This document shows, piece after piece, positions 25,033 through 35,557 of a stretch of 64,000 nucleotides of DNA; position 1 is the stretch's first letter, and each line of letters begins with the position of its first letter. This stretch comes from a gamma proteobacterium NOR5-3 (GTDB lineage: Bacteria; Pseudomonadota; Gammaproteobacteria; Pseudomonadales; Halieaceae), in NCBI GenBank assembly GCA_000158155.1, contig DS999408.1, positions 217,859 to 281,858 of the forward strand. Direction: 5' to 3'. The translations under genes and the position numbers were made by a program. The notes under the pieces are model-generated. The model made no database searches. It was given only the letters and a program-made list of their open reading frames with translations, and was not told where the DNA came from.

Positions 25033-25722
25033 ATGACGAGTTTGCGTAACACAGTTTGGATCGCCGCTGCTTTGCTTGCCGGTTGCGCCGGTGTCGAGAG
25101 CGATTCTCCTCCGGAATACGTGAAAATCGAGCCTATTGAATATCCGGAAGTAACGGTTTCTACAGCACCGATCACCGGTAGCTTGTACGCGTCTAACCGG
25201 AGCATGTTTTTGTTTGAGGACGTTCGCGCCCATGAAATTGGGGACATTGTGAGTGTGGTGCTGGTGGAGTCGACATCGGCCACCAAGAGTGCCGACACCG
25301 ACGTGAGCAAGGACGGCAGTGTGAGCATTGTAGAGCCCACGATTCTGGGCGCCCCGGTGACCATTAACAACGGTCGCTACAGTCTGGGAACGGAGCTCTC
25401 ATCCTCCAGTGCTTTCGAGAGTGAAGGCTCAAGCAATCAAAGTAATCGACTTAACGGGTCCATTGCCGTGCAGGTGTCTAAGGTATTGCCCAACGGCAAC
25501 CTCGAGATTCAGGGCGAGAAGTGGATCAAGATCAACCAAGGGGATGAGTACATCCGGCTGCGCGGCATCGTTCGCCCAGAGGACCTGAGTCCGACCAACA
25601 CCATCCCATCTACTCTAGTCGCTGACGCGCGTATTTCGTACGGCGGCACCGGCATTCTTAATGAGAGCAATACCCCTGGCTGGCTCACGAGGTTCTTTAT
25701 GAGCCCCCTGATGCCTTTTTGA
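25033..25722 (+). CDS. flgH: Flagellar L-ring lipoprotein FlgH
   Basis: 229 residues from the ATG at 25033, chosen over the GTG codons at 25027 and 25030 for its AGGG at suitable distance. A lipoprotein signal ends in LLAGC with C18 as acylated residue. Outer-membrane ring of the basal body. [40 protein letters not shown] and GIVRPEDL are classic FlgH motifs. Overlaps the possible TTG start of flgI. Confidence 0.96.
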   Translation: MTSLRNTVWIAAALLAGCAGVESDSPPEYVKIEPIEYPEVTVSTAPITGSLYASNRSMFLFEDVRAHEIGDIVSVVLVESTSATKSADTDVSKDGSVSIVEPTILGAPVTINNGRYSLGTELSSSSAFESEGSSNQSNRLNGSIAVQVSKVLPNGNLEIQGEKWIKINQGDEYIRLRGIVRPEDLSPTNTIPSTLVADARISYGGTGILNESNTPGWLTRFFMSPLMPF

Positions 25723-25739
25723 GGGTTGGAGAATCTGGC

Positions 25740-26861
25740 ATGCGAACAATGACGCTTATTCAGCGAATACTGCCTGCACTGCTGACGCTGTTGGTAATGG
25801 CCTCGCCGGTACAGGCCGAGCGCATTAAGGATATCGCCGGCATTGCCGGGGTTCGGGCGAACCAGCTGGTGGGCTATGGTCTGGTGGTGGGTTTGGACGG
25901 CAGCGGTGACCAGGTGATTCAGGCGCCGTTCACTATTCAGAGTCTCAAGAGCATGCTGGCGCAGCTGGGTGTGAACGTTCCGGCCAATGTGAATCCGCAG
26001 TTGAAAAACATTGCGACGGTGATGGTCACTGCAGAGCTACCCCCGTTTACCAAGCCCGGACAGACTATTGATGTCACGGTGTCGTCTTTGGCAAACGCCA
26101 AAAGTCTTCGTGGTGGTCAGCTTTTGATGACGCCGCTGAAAGGTCCGGACGGCGAGACCTACGCGATTGCGCAAGGCTCCATGATTGTGAGCGGATTTGG
26201 CGCCGAAGGCTCCGATGGCTCCAGTGTCACGGTCAACGTACCCAGTGCCGGACGTATTCCCAATGGTGCGATTGTAGAGCGCGGCGTTCCCAGCCCCTTT
26301 GGCACCGAACCGGTAATGGTGATGAACCTTAACTCGCCGGATTTTACTACGGCGCAGCGTGTGGCCATGAGCATTAACGCCAGCATGGGGGAGGGCATTG
26401 CCCGGCCCATGGATGCGGTATCTATTGAGGTGCAGGCGCCGCGAGACCCCGGAGACAAGGTGGCGTTTGTATCAATTTTGGAAAACCTGCAGGTCGACCC
26501 CGGCGCAGCTGCGGCAAAAGTCGTGGTTAACTCCCGCAATGGCACGATTGTCATAGGGGATAGCGTGCGCGTTGAGCGTGCCGCAGTGGCTCACGGTAAC
26601 TTAACGGTGACGATCTCTGAGAGCATCAATGTCAGTCAGCCGGGGGCCTTTGCCGGCGGCGGACAAACGGCGATTACGCCGGATTCGGAAGTCAGTCTGA
26701 CCGAAGAAAACTCCCGTATGTTTTTGCTCGAGCCGGGTATTACGCTGCAGGAGCTGGTGTCGGCGGTTAACAAAGTCGGTGCAGCCCCGGGTGATCTCAT
26801 TGCAATTCTCGAAGCGCTGCAGCAGGCCGGTGCACTTCGCGCCCAGCTAATTGTTATCTAA
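25740..26861 (+). CDS. flgI: Flagellar P-ring protein FlgI
   Basis: 373 residues from the ATG at 25740, which has TTGGAGA nine bases before it; a TTG at 25719 inside flgH is less likely. The signal peptide is about 26 residues, ending MASPVQA. The mature protein begins [28 protein letters not shown] and continues [12 protein letters not shown], both diagnostic. Periplasmic ring assembled with FlgA's help. Confidence 0.97.
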   Translation: MRTMTLIQRILPALLTLLVMASPVQAERIKDIAGIAGVRANQLVGYGLVVGLDGSGDQVIQAPFTIQSLKSMLAQLGVNVPANVNPQLKNIATVMVTAELPPFTKPGQTIDVTVSSLANAKSLRGGQLLMTPLKGPDGETYAIAQGSMIVSGFGAEGSDGSSVTVNVPSAGRIPNGAIVERGVPSPFGTEPVMVMNLNSPDFTTAQRVAMSINASMGEGIARPMDAVSIEVQAPRDPGDKVAFVSILENLQVDPGAAAAKVVVNSRNGTIVIGDSVRVERAAVAHGNLTVTISESINVSQPGAFAGGGQTAITPDSEVSLTEENSRMFLLEPGITLQELVSAVNKVGAAPGDLIAILEALQQAGALRAQLIVI

Positions 26862-26865
26862 GCCC

Positions 26866-27837
26866 ATGCAGACTCAGGCGGTCTACAGCGACTTCAACTC
26901 TCTTGCGAATCTGCGTACCGCAGCCCGCCAGGATGCGGATGCGAGTCTTGAGGAGGTCGCCAAGCAGTTCGAGTCGTTGTTTGTACAAATGATGCTCAAG
27001 TCCATGCGTGAGGCGACCATGGAGGGTGGGCTTTTTGATAGCCACCAGATGGAGAGCTATCAGCAGATGCACGATCAGCAGCTATCTCTCGACCTTGCGT
27101 CCCGTGGTGGTATCGGACTGGCGGACGTGTTGGTAGAGCAGCTCCGTTCGGATCGCGCTGCTGCGCAATCCGAAACAGCTGATGCCAATGAGCTGCGGTT
27201 GCCCGGAGTCAACGCGGCGAACCAGGAGTCTATGGATCTCAAGCGCTATCTGCAGTTTCCCATGCCGAGCCAGAGGGTTGCACCGGCAGCGCCCTCGCCC
27301 TCCAGTGCTGCTGTTGCAGCGCCCTGGGCTCCGGGGTCGCCTCAGGAATTTGTCGAGCATTTGCGACCGGTGGCGCAGCAAACCGCCAGAGAACTCGGTG
27401 TTGAGCCTGAGGTGCTGCTGGCCCAGACGGCTTTGGAAACAGGTTGGGGCAAGCACGTCAGTGCTGATCACCGCGGCAGCAGCAATAACTTTTTTAACAT
27501 TAAGGCCGGAGCCGGCTGGACAGGCCCTACGGTATCGGTGCAGACCATTGAATATCGTGATGGTGTGGCGGTGCGCGAGACGGCGCGGTTTCGCGCCTAT
27601 GACTCTGCCGCTGAGTCTTTTGCTGATTATGCGGCGCTGATTAAGGGCAGTCCGCGCTACAGCCAGGCGCAGGAGCTGGCCTCTGACGGTGAGCAGTATC
27701 TCCGTGAGCTTCAGCGGGCTGGTTACGCCACGGACCCTGCCTATGCAGACAAGGTGTTGTCGATTCTTGAGCGTGGTGACCTGGCCGGGGCAGTGCAGGA
27801 TCTAAAGAATGCGGCTGATCTGCCGCTAAAGGGTTGA
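26866..27837 (+). CDS. flgJ: Flagellar rod cap / peptidoglycan hydrolase FlgJ
   Basis: 323 residues from the ATG at 26866, four bases after flgI. Dual-domain form. The N-terminal rod-cap domain (about 1-100) contains EEVAKQFESLFVQMMLKSMREA. A Pro/Ala-rich linker follows (about 135-158). The C-terminal glucosaminidase domain has LLAQTALETGWGKHV, with E191 as likely catalytic acid, and SSNNFFNIKAG. It opens the cell wall for the rod. Confidence 0.96.
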   Translation: MQTQAVYSDFNSLANLRTAARQDADASLEEVAKQFESLFVQMMLKSMREATMEGGLFDSHQMESYQQMHDQQLSLDLASRGGIGLADVLVEQLRSDRAAAQSETADANELRLPGVNAANQESMDLKRYLQFPMPSQRVAPAAPSPSSAAVAAPWAPGSPQEFVEHLRPVAQQTARELGVEPEVLLAQTALETGWGKHVSADHRGSSNNFFNIKAGAGWTGPTVSVQTIEYRDGVAVRETARFRAYDSAAESFADYAALIKGSPRYSQAQELASDGEQYLRELQRAGYATDPAYADKVLSILERGDLAGAVQDLKNAADLPLKG

Positions 27838-27875
27838 GGAGTGGTCCATCACCGGACTACCAGGATGGTTGAGAC

Positions 27876-29795
27876 TTGGCAGACGTACTAAACATAGGCA
27901 CTTCGGCATTACTGTCGCTTCAGCGTGCAATCAGCACGACGGGGCACAATATTGCCAACGTGAACACCGAGGGCTTTAGCCGCCAGCGTGTGGAATTTGC
28001 CGCGCTGGAGCCGCAGCTCTCCGGTGCGGGTTTTGTGGGCTCCGGGGTGACCATCGCTGCAATCACGCGCAGCTATGACCAATACCTGGCCGGCGATGTG
28101 CTCGATCGCACGTCCAGCGCTGCAGGTGCCGCGACACTTGGGGATCTATCCGGTCGGGTTGACGATATTCTGGCCAACCCCGACACGGGTCTTGGACCGG
28201 TGTTGGACGAATTTTTTGCATCCGTTCAGGATGTTGCGAATAACCCCGGCTCACTGCCTGAGCGCCAGGTGCTTCTTGGGCAGGCGGAGGTTCTGGCAGA
28301 TCGCTTTCAGTACTTGAACGACCGCTTTGCCGGACTTGATCAGGAAGCGAACATTCGCATCGACAATTCCGTGCGTGAGATTAATGCGTTTGCCTCGGGT
28401 ATCGCTGATCTCAATGACCGAATCGTCAGCGAAACGGTGCGCTCCGGCGGTCAGCAGCCTAATGATCTTCTCGATGCTCGGGATCAACTGCTCAACCGCT
28501 TGTCAGAGATCGTCGGTGTCACCACCGTTGATCAGGGCGATGGGGCGGTCAACGTGCTGGTGGGCAACGGTCAGGCGCTGGTGGTTGGCAATAGCGTCAC
28601 AGAGCTTGAGACCTTTACCGACCCCTTTGATGTCACTCGCTTAAATGTAGGCATTGCCGGGATTGCGGCGCAAACGGACATCGGCCGTTTTCTTAGCGGT
28701 GGTGAACTGGGTGCGGTACTGGATTTTCGCGGTGATGTTTTAGACGGCGCTCGCAGTGACCTGGGGCTTATCGCTACAGGGCTTGCCGCGACGTTTAATG
28801 ATCAGCAGGCTTTGGGGCTCGATCTGAACGGTAATTTTGGCGGCGATTTTTTTCGTCCGCTCGAGCCCACCGTGTCCGAGAGTACCTCGAACACCGGGAC
28901 AGGCTCGATTAGCGCGGTCATTACCGATCCCACAAACCTCACTGGTGATCAATACGAATTAAGCTTCGATGGCGCTGCCTATACACTGAGAAACACCACG
29001 ACCAACGTCAGCACCACAGGTCCGGGCCCCTCGTTTTCCATTGATGGCGTGGACATTACCGTGTCTGGCGCACCGGCGGCGGGCGATGACTTTTTGATTG
29101 CGCCGGTGGCGCAGGGCGCGAGTCTCTTCGATGTAGTGATTTCAGATCCCCGGGCTTTTGCAGCGGCCAGTCCTCTGCGCAGCAGTACGTCACTGGCCAA
29201 TGCCGGGTCCGGGCAGCTTGAAAGTCTGGCCGTGTCGGATGTTGCCAGCCTGCCACTGGCGGGCAATATTGTTTTGACCTTTAATCCCGATGCCCTCGGA
29301 GCAGGCGTGCCCGGCTTTGACGTGAGCGGTATCGCCGGCGGACCCATCGCCTATGATCCGGCGACCGATGGCAACGGTGTGGACGTGACCCTGGGCGATA
29401 TCAATTTCACGCTCAGCGGTATTCCCGAGGATGGCGATAGCTTCAGCATCGAAAATAACGTCGATGGCTCCGGTGACAACCGCAACGCTTTGGCTCTGGC
29501 AGCACTGCAAACCGAGCGAACGCTCAACGGCGGTACGGCCAGTTATCAGGATGCGTACGCGTCGCTGTTAGCTGATGTGGCGGTGAGCACACGGCAGGCC
29601 AAAAGCGCCGCGAGTACTGAGGGTGCGCTCTTGGATCAGTCCCGCGCAGCGCTTAACAGCGCTCAGGGCGTGAATCTGGATGAAGAGGCGGCAAACCTCA
29701 TCCGCTATCAGCAGGCATATCAGGCGGCGGCGCAGGTGATTGCGGTGGCCGACGAAGTTTTCCAGACGCTGCTGAATGCCACGCGGCGTCGATAG
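27876..29795 (+). CDS. flgK: Hook-filament junction protein FlgK (HAP1)
   Basis: 639 residues; TTG start at 27876, with an AGGA upstream. The conserved N-terminal segment reads LNIGTSALLSLQRAISTTGHNIANVNTEGFSRQ. The C-terminus reads GVNLDEEAANLIRYQQAYQAAAQVI. The middle is enlarged by flagellin-like beta repeats. Client of FlgN. Confidence 0.96.
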   Translation: MADVLNIGTSALLSLQRAISTTGHNIANVNTEGFSRQRVEFAALEPQLSGAGFVGSGVTIAAITRSYDQYLAGDVLDRTSSAAGAATLGDLSGRVDDILANPDTGLGPVLDEFFASVQDVANNPGSLPERQVLLGQAEVLADRFQYLNDRFAGLDQEANIRIDNSVREINAFASGIADLNDRIVSETVRSGGQQPNDLLDARDQLLNRLSEIVGVTTVDQGDGAVNVLVGNGQALVVGNSVTELETFTDPFDVTRLNVGIAGIAAQTDIGRFLSGGELGAVLDFRGDVLDGARSDLGLIATGLAATFNDQQALGLDLNGNFGGDFFRPLEPTVSESTSNTGTGSISAVITDPTNLTGDQYELSFDGAAYTLRNTTTNVSTTGPGPSFSIDGVDITVSGAPAAGDDFLIAPVAQGASLFDVVISDPRAFAAASPLRSSTSLANAGSGQLESLAVSDVASLPLAGNIVLTFNPDALGAGVPGFDVSGIAGGPIAYDPATDGNGVDVTLGDINFTLSGIPEDGDSFSIENNVDGSGDNRNALALAALQTERTLNGGTASYQDAYASLLADVAVSTRQAKSAASTEGALLDQSRAALNSAQGVNLDEEAANLIRYQQAYQAAAQVIAVADEVFQTLLNATRRR

Positions 29796-29805
29796 GGACT
29801 GAGTA

Positions 29806-31014
29806 ATGGTTGATCGTCTTTCTACATTGCAGATTTACCAATCCGGTATCTCCACAATTTTGGAGAAGCAGGCGGACCTTGCGCGTACGCAGTTAGAGCT
29901 GGCGACGGGTAAACGCATTCAATCGCCCTCGGATGATCCCAGCGGTGCCGTTAAGATTCTTGATCTTGAAGAAGACATTCGTCTGGTAGATCAATACCAG
30001 CGCAATGCGTCGCTGGCCCAGGGTCAGCTGGCTGTGGAAGAGAGCACACTCACTGGCGTCAACAATGTGTTGCAGCGCGTTCGCGAACTTACCGTGCAGG
30101 CCAACAATGCGACCCAGAGCCCCGAGACCCGCGCCTCTATCGCGGTAGAAGTCAAAGCGCGCCTCGAAGAATTGGTCGCGCTGGCCAACACCCGCGATGG
30201 TAACGACGAGTATCTGTTTGCCGGCTTTCAGGCCCAAACCCAGCCCTTTACCCAGCAAGGTGGAACTGTCGTTTACAGTGGCGACGACGGGCAGCGATTT
30301 TTGGATATTGCCGCGTCGGCGCAGGTCGCTGTGCGCGATTCTGGATCCCGGGTATTTCTGGCGGTGGATGCCGGCAATGGTAGCTTTGACTTTTCGGCAG
30401 CTGCGACGAATAGCGGTACAGCGGTGGTTTCGGAATCAAGCGCCGACAATAGTTTTGTGCGCGACGACTACACGGTGACCTTCAGTCAGCTGACGCCCGC
30501 CGATCCGATCACTTATTCGGTCACCGACAGCGGTGCTGCCGTGGTAGCGACGGGCAATTACACCCCGGGAGAAGCGATCAGCTTTAACGGCGCACGCCTG
30601 GTTATCGAGGGAACGCCCGAAGACGGCGACAGCATTAACATCGACAGCGCGCCCAAGCAGTCAATTTTTGAAACCCTCCAGGGCATTGTCGATGCTCTGG
30701 AAAACAGCTCTAGCAGCCCCAGTGGCGGCGCGGCGGTGAACAATGCGCTGGCCAGTGGCTTGAATAACCTCGATCAGGCTATTGGTAACGTGCTTGAGGT
30801 GCAATCTGATGTGGGTGTGCGCCTCAATCGCATCGAGAGTCAGCAAAGTATTAACGAAGAGTTCAATTTGCAGCTGCAGACCACGCTCTCGGATGTGCAG
30901 GATGTGGATTTTGCCGAGGCCATCAGTAAGCTGAATCTGCAGCTGGTAGCCTTGCAGGCTGCTCAGCAGACCTATGTAACGACCCAGGGATTGACGCTGT
31001 TTAACTATATTTAG
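29806..31014 (+). CDS. flgL: Hook-filament junction protein FlgL (HAP3)
   Basis: 402 residues. STLQIYQSGISTILEKQADLARTQLELATGKRIQSPSDDP is the flagellin/FlgL D0-D1 start. The end DFAEAISKLNLQLVALQAAQQTYVTTQGLTLFNYI is FlgL-type. Ten bases after flgK; last gene of the flgB unit. Confidence 0.96.
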   Translation: MVDRLSTLQIYQSGISTILEKQADLARTQLELATGKRIQSPSDDPSGAVKILDLEEDIRLVDQYQRNASLAQGQLAVEESTLTGVNNVLQRVRELTVQANNATQSPETRASIAVEVKARLEELVALANTRDGNDEYLFAGFQAQTQPFTQQGGTVVYSGDDGQRFLDIAASAQVAVRDSGSRVFLAVDAGNGSFDFSAAATNSGTAVVSESSADNSFVRDDYTVTFSQLTPADPITYSVTDSGAAVVATGNYTPGEAISFNGARLVIEGTPEDGDSINIDSAPKQSIFETLQGIVDALENSSSSPSGGAAVNNALASGLNNLDQAIGNVLEVQSDVGVRLNRIESQQSINEEFNLQLQTTLSDVQDVDFAEAISKLNLQLVALQAAQQTYVTTQGLTLFNYI

Positions 31015-31411
31015 CGTTTTGTGTACGCTTTGCAGGGCTATTTAATAGGGCTAGTTAGCCCAGCTTTGGCCCGGCTAGTGGAGTTTGGCTGCCGATTCAG
31101 TGTTTCTCGGTTTTTTTCTTAAAATATCCAATTTAATCAACAGCTTAATATGCCTTTAGGGCGTCCGCGACAGCCGTTTTTGTGTCGCGCTTGGCCGTTT
31201 TCGTCCCCGCTATGACCTTTTTTTGATGCATATCAGTTTTTGACGCTAAACCCTGCAAAAAAAACCTAAAGTCTCGCGCTACACCGCCGCTAACTCTTTT
31301 GAAGGCAGCGGGACCGACTCAGTTTTCGACCTCACCGCCTGTAGACTCGTAGAGTGAACCGCGCCAAGAGAACGATCTCATAAGGCGCCTGAGCAGAAGG
31401 GGAACAAAACC
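31015..31411. other. Intergenic region before flagellin, 397 bp
   Basis: No gene seen. It holds a 6-bp inverted repeat GGGCTA-GT-TAGCCC (31048-31061), perhaps part of the flgL end, an A/T-rich stretch (about 31105-31160), and the FliA promoter at 31267-31293. It then has a leader of about 110 bases ending in the AAGGGG ribosome site of flagellin. Confidence 0.7.
31267..31293 (+). promoter_or_regulatory. FliA (sigma-28) promoter of flagellin
   Basis: TAAAGTCT, an 11-base spacer and GCCGCTAA: near-perfect sigma-28 promoter. The expected start is about 31301. Confidence 0.92.
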
Positions 31412-32827
31412 ATGCCTCAGATTATTAACACTAATATTCCGTCGCTGAACTCCCAGCGTAACCTCAACTCCTCGCAGAATGACGTTGCTACGTCACTCCA
31501 GCGATTGTCGTCTGGTCTGCGTATTAATAGCGCCAAAGACGACGCGGCGGGCCTTGCGATTTCTGAGCGATTCACCGCCCAGATCCGCGGCTTGAACCAG
31601 GCAGCGCGTAACGCCAACGACGGGATCTCACTTGCTCAGACCGCCGAGGGTGATCTGGCTCAGATTACCAATAACCTGCAACGTATTCGTGAGTTGGCGG
31701 TTCAGTCAGCTAACGCTACCAACTCGGCGTCAGATCGAACTGCGTTGCAGGCAGAAGTGGATGAACTTGTTGCAGAAATTGATCGGGTTGCACAGCAATC
31801 AAACTTCAATGGTGTGAGTCTTCTTGACGGAAACTTCAGCGCCCAGCAGTTCCAGGTAGGTGCTAATGCTGGCCAGACGATAACGGTTGAGAGCATTGCG
31901 AGTGCACGTGCTTCATCTCTTGGTCAGTTCTCAGGTTTCCAACTGACGAATGTTGCGGTGGATTCTCCCTCAGCCCCGGGCGACGCAGCGGTTACTCAGC
32001 AGGTGGTTATTGATGGTGAAACTATTGAGCTCGGTGATACAGCCAACGATGCCAAGGCACTCGCAGCTGCATTGAACGCTTCAGGAGCTGGGTTTTTGGC
32101 CTCAGCTGATGCCACTACAGTCACAACGGCACAGGCGGGCGCAGTAACTACCGCCGGTTCTGTTACTGTAGATATCAATGGTCGCGAGATTACGATTGCT
32201 GCCACCACTGACGCCACTACTAACCGTAGTAATGCGGTAGAAGCAATCAACGCGCAGTCATCAGTCACAGGCGTTACGGCAACGGACACAGGTGCCGGCG
32301 TGACGCTGACGGCTGCTGATGGTCGGAATATTGATGTAGCCAGCTTTGCTGCGACAACTACTGATGCGGTTGTTGGGTCCTTTGGTCTGGCGGTAGCAAC
32401 AACCGCCTCGACCCTTGATATTACCTTCGTGGACAGCGTAGGTGTTACCGACACTGCTGTTACCTTCGTTGGTGGCCTGGTTAACGAAACTCCAACAATT
32501 GGAGCGACCGGTACAGCATTGAGCGCGGTTGATATTTCGACTGTAGACGGTGCAAATGATGCTCTGGTAGCAGCGGATGCGGCTCTTACGACGATTAACA
32601 GCTCTCGCGCCGATCTCGGTGCGATCCAAAACCGCTTCGAGTCAGTGGTAGTTAGCTTGCAGACCTCTGCCGAAAACCTGAGTGCTTCACGCTCACGTAT
32701 TCAGGACGCGGACTTTGCAGCTGAGACGGCTAACCTGGCCCGTGCGCAGATCCTGCAGCAGGCTGGTATCGCAGTATTGGCCCAGGCAAACGCCCAGCCC
32801 CAGAACGTCTTGGCTCTGCTCCAGTAA
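31412..32827 (+). CDS. fliC: Flagellin
   Basis: 471 residues. The conserved D0/D1 start contains IINTNIPSLNSQRNLNSSQ, LSSGLRINSAKDDAAGLAIS and NDGISLAQTAEGDL. The conserved end contains NRFESVVVSLQ, ASRSRIQDADFAAETANL and QAGIAVLAQANAQPQNVLALL. The central 160-400 region is Thr/Ala/Val-rich and variable, as expected for the surface-exposed domains. The only flagellin gene in the window, with its own FliA promoter and terminator, so it is probably transcribed alone at high level. Confidence 0.97.
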   Translation: MPQIINTNIPSLNSQRNLNSSQNDVATSLQRLSSGLRINSAKDDAAGLAISERFTAQIRGLNQAARNANDGISLAQTAEGDLAQITNNLQRIRELAVQSANATNSASDRTALQAEVDELVAEIDRVAQQSNFNGVSLLDGNFSAQQFQVGANAGQTITVESIASARASSLGQFSGFQLTNVAVDSPSAPGDAAVTQQVVIDGETIELGDTANDAKALAAALNASGAGFLASADATTVTTAQAGAVTTAGSVTVDINGREITIAATTDATTNRSNAVEAINAQSSVTGVTATDTGAGVTLTAADGRNIDVASFAATTTDAVVGSFGLAVATTASTLDITFVDSVGVTDTAVTFVGGLVNETPTIGATGTALSAVDISTVDGANDALVAADAALTTINSSRADLGAIQNRFESVVVSLQTSAENLSASRSRIQDADFAAETANLARAQILQQAGIAVLAQANAQPQNVLALLQ

Positions 32828-32858
32828 GGGAGTGATGAAAAGCAAGGGAGTCTCTGGA

Positions 32859-32889
32859 AGTGAGGCGGGCGAAAGCCCCCTCACTTTTT
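32859..32889 (+). terminator. Terminator of the flagellin gene
   Basis: AGTGAG...CTCACT and inner GGGC-GAAA-GCCC form a GC-rich stem-loop with a stable GAAA tetraloop, followed by TTTTTC. It lies 30 bases after the flagellin stop. Confidence 0.85.
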
Positions 32890-32933
32890 CGCCATTTTTG
32901 GCAAGAGACGCTATGCTATGAGGAGGTATGAAC

Positions 32934-33368
32934 ATGGCTAACCCGATTACGAGTTCCACGCCGATCCCTGTCTCCGGGGGTAGTACGTCGTCTCGCGTCG
33001 AATCTCAGCCTTCGGTTCCGGCGGCCAGCACAGCCGCGTCCGCAGCCCAGGTACAGCGGCAAGCAGTGGCCGCCAGCGGCAACACTGCGCCAGCAGCGCA
33101 GTCCCAAAAGCAGTCGGCGCAAGAACTTGCCCAGGCAACTCAGGACATCTCGGATTACATCCAGACGGTATCGCGTTCACTGCAAATCTCGGTCGATGGA
33201 GACTTAGGTGCCACCGTGATCAAGGTGCTGGATACTGATACCGACGAGATTGTGCGGCAGATTCCCGCAGAAGAGATTTTGCAGATCGCACGTTTTCTTG
33301 CAGAACAGCAGGCATCTGCTGATGCGGCAGCGCCGGTAAAAGGCCTGCTCATGGATAGCGAGAGCTGA
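32934..33368 (+). CDS. flaG: FlaG family protein
   Basis: 144 residues. Two ATGs compete. AGGAGG at 32921-32926 is seven bases before the ATG at 32934 but only one before that at 32928, so 32934 is chosen. The N-terminal half is Ser/Ala/Gln-rich and low complexity. The C-terminal FlaG domain reads ISDYIQTVSRSLQISVDGDL and IVRQIPAEEILQIARFLAEQ. It influences filament length in related polar flagella. Located between flagellin and the filament cap gene, as in Pseudomonas and Vibrio. Confidence 0.93.
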   Translation: MANPITSSTPIPVSGGSTSSRVESQPSVPAASTAASAAQVQRQAVAASGNTAPAAQSQKQSAQELAQATQDISDYIQTVSRSLQISVDGDLGATVIKVLDTDTDEIVRQIPAEEILQIARFLAEQQASADAAAPVKGLLMDSES

Positions 33369-33387
33369 GATCTGAACGTGCTTGACC

Positions 33388-33404
33388 TTGGCATCAATCA
33401 TGCA
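33388..33404 (+). promoter_or_regulatory. Sigma-54 promoter of fliD-fliS-fliT
   Basis: TTGGCATCAATCATGCA has GGCA at -24 and TGC at -12 with the correct ten-base GG-to-GC gap. The expected start is near 33415, about 58 bases before fliD. Confidence 0.7.
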
Positions 33405-33472
33405 TTGGTGTCAGGGTAAAGCTTTGCCCATAATTCTGGGCTAACCGAAAAGGTGATGTGGCGTTTTAAATT

Positions 33473-35515
33473 ATGGTTGCTGCGACGGGAATAGGCTCTG
33501 GCCTGGACATCGAAGGACTGGTCACCTCATTGGTGAACGCCGAGCGAGCCCCTGCGCAAAACCGTCTCATCCAACAAGAATCGCGACTCACCAGTGAGCT
33601 TTCGGCTTTTGGCACACTGCAGGGCGCCCTGGCCGGACTGCAGTCCAGCGTAAACACCCTGACCCAGCAAAGCACTTTTAATCAGCGTAGCGCCACCAGT
33701 AGTAACAGCGCGGCGGTTACTGTTAGTGCCTCTGCCGACGCGGCGGCCAGTAGCTATCAGCTGCAGGTTGATCAGTTGGCGCAGGCCCAGTCTCTGGCAT
33801 CAGGCTCTTTTACCAGCCTCACCGATACGGTAGGCGAGGGTACGCTGACCTTTCGCTTTGGAACCACTGACTACACTCCAGCGGCCGACCCGACTCCTGC
33901 GTCCTACAACGGTTTTACCGTCAACGCCGATCGCGCCAGCGCCTCCATTACCATCGACAGCAGCAACAATACTCTTCAGGGTCTGAGCGACGCGATTAAC
34001 GATGCCGACATAGGCGTCGTAGCAGCCATCGTCAACGATGGCTCAGGATTCCGTCTGCTGTTGAGCTCGGATCAAACCGGCGCGGCCAACAGTATCGAAG
34101 TGCAGGTTGACGATACCGGCGACAATGTTGATACCGATGATGCGGGGCTGTCCCGGCTGGCATTCAACTCAAGTGCGAGTAATTTGGAACAAACGGTAGC
34201 CGGTCAGAGCGCCGAATTTCGTGTTAATGGTCTGGCGCTCACTAGTGAGACCAATTCGGTCGCCAACGTTATCGATGGCGTGAGTCTCACGCTTCGTGAC
34301 ACTACCGATACTGCTGCGACTTTATCGATCAGTGAGAATAGCTCTGCAGTGCGCTCTGCCATCGAAGGCTTTGTCACCGCCTACAACGGTTTTGTCACTA
34401 CGGCTAATAATCTCACGGCGTTTAATGCCGAAACCGGCGCCGCTGCACCGCTGCAAGGCGACTTTACTGCGCGCTCGGTAATTAATCAGGTTCGCTCGGC
34501 GCTGACGGCCTCTGCGGACGGCTTTAACGGACCCTTTAGCACCCTGGCGGAGCTGGGCGTAACCACTCAGGCAAACGGCACGCTGAGCATTAACGACAGC
34601 ACGCTTAATGCCGCACTGGCTGACAACTTTGACAGTGTGGCGGGTGTGTTTGCGCAGGTGGGTTCTATCGCCAATAGCAATATCAGTTTTGAGGGCGCGA
34701 CCGCCAACACCGTGGTGGGTAGCTACGCGGTGAACATCACGCAACTGGCGACGCAGGGTAATTTAGCGGGTACAGCTATCACTAACCCTGCCAGTGCTGC
34801 AGTAGTGCTCGATGGCACTAACAATAGCTTTTCGTTAACGGTCAACGGCGTCGCGTCGGCCAGTATCAGTCTCACCGAAGGCACCTACAACAGCGCCGAG
34901 GCCCTGGCCGCAGAGATTCAGTCACGCATCAATGGAGACTCCGCTCTTTCAGAAGCGGGGATCAACGTTTCTGTCGCGTTCAACGCCAGCTTTGAGCTGC
35001 AAATCACCTCTACAAGTTTTGGGTCTGAAAGCAGCGTTGCCATAAACAGCAATGCTACGACGGCGCTCGGTTTGGCCGGTGCTGTGGCTACCGCGGGGTT
35101 GGATGTTGCCGGCACCATCGGTGGTGTGGCAGCGACGGGTAATGGGCAGTTGCTAAGCGCCGCCTCCGGAAGTAATGCCGAGGGTGTGAGACTCACCATC
35201 AGCGGCGGAGCCCTGGGCGCCCGTGGCGATATCGAGGTGTCTAACGGCATCGGCATCGCACTCAATGGTCTGTTGACGGGGTTGACCCAGACCAATGGTT
35301 TGCTGGATCTGCGCACCGATGGCCTGCAAAGTGGTGTTGATCGCATTTCTGATGACCGCGATGCGCTGGACCGTCGCCTCGAAGCGTTAGAGGCTAGATA
35401 CCGCCGCCAGTTCAACGCTCTCGATACCTTACTGGCCAACATACAAAGCACAGGCTCTTTTATCACTCAGCAGCTGGCGAATATTCCTATTCCCGGCGCG
35501 AACTCGAATAACTAA
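33473..35515 (+). CDS. fliD: Filament cap protein FliD (HAP2)
   Basis: 680 residues, on the long side for FliD because of an expanded, repetitive beta-rich middle. The start GIGSGLDIEGLVTSLVNAERAP and the C-terminal DRISDDRDALDRRLEALEARYRRQFNALDTLLANI with STGSFITQQL are diagnostic. ATG is immediately at the conserved start; the ribosome site is weak (AGGTG about 18 bases away). Confidence 0.96.
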   Translation: MVAATGIGSGLDIEGLVTSLVNAERAPAQNRLIQQESRLTSELSAFGTLQGALAGLQSSVNTLTQQSTFNQRSATSSNSAAVTVSASADAAASSYQLQVDQLAQAQSLASGSFTSLTDTVGEGTLTFRFGTTDYTPAADPTPASYNGFTVNADRASASITIDSSNNTLQGLSDAINDADIGVVAAIVNDGSGFRLLLSSDQTGAANSIEVQVDDTGDNVDTDDAGLSRLAFNSSASNLEQTVAGQSAEFRVNGLALTSETNSVANVIDGVSLTLRDTTDTAATLSISENSSAVRSAIEGFVTAYNGFVTTANNLTAFNAETGAAAPLQGDFTARSVINQVRSALTASADGFNGPFSTLAELGVTTQANGTLSINDSTLNAALADNFDSVAGVFAQVGSIANSNISFEGATANTVVGSYAVNITQLATQGNLAGTAITNPASAAVVLDGTNNSFSLTVNGVASASISLTEGTYNSAEALAAEIQSRINGDSALSEAGINVSVAFNASFELQITSTSFGSESSVAINSNATTALGLAGAVATAGLDVAGTIGGVAATGNGQLLSAASGSNAEGVRLTISGGALGARGDIEVSNGIGIALNGLLTGLTQTNGLLDLRTDGLQSGVDRISDDRDALDRRLEALEARYRRQFNALDTLLANIQSTGSFITQQLANIPIPGANSNN

Positions 35516-35557
35516 TCGCTCGAATAAATAATCGATAGTCGATTGAGGCACAAAGAT

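Noticed and set aside
31048-31061. Terminator after flgL (GGGCTA-GT-TAGCCC)
   Set aside because: A two-base loop cannot form as drawn, and no T-run follows on the plus strand.
31301-31411. CsrA-type control of the flagellin leader
   Set aside because: Two GGA-containing spots (GCGGGACC and AAGGGGAAC) are present, but neither sits in a convincing hairpin loop and GGA is common by chance.
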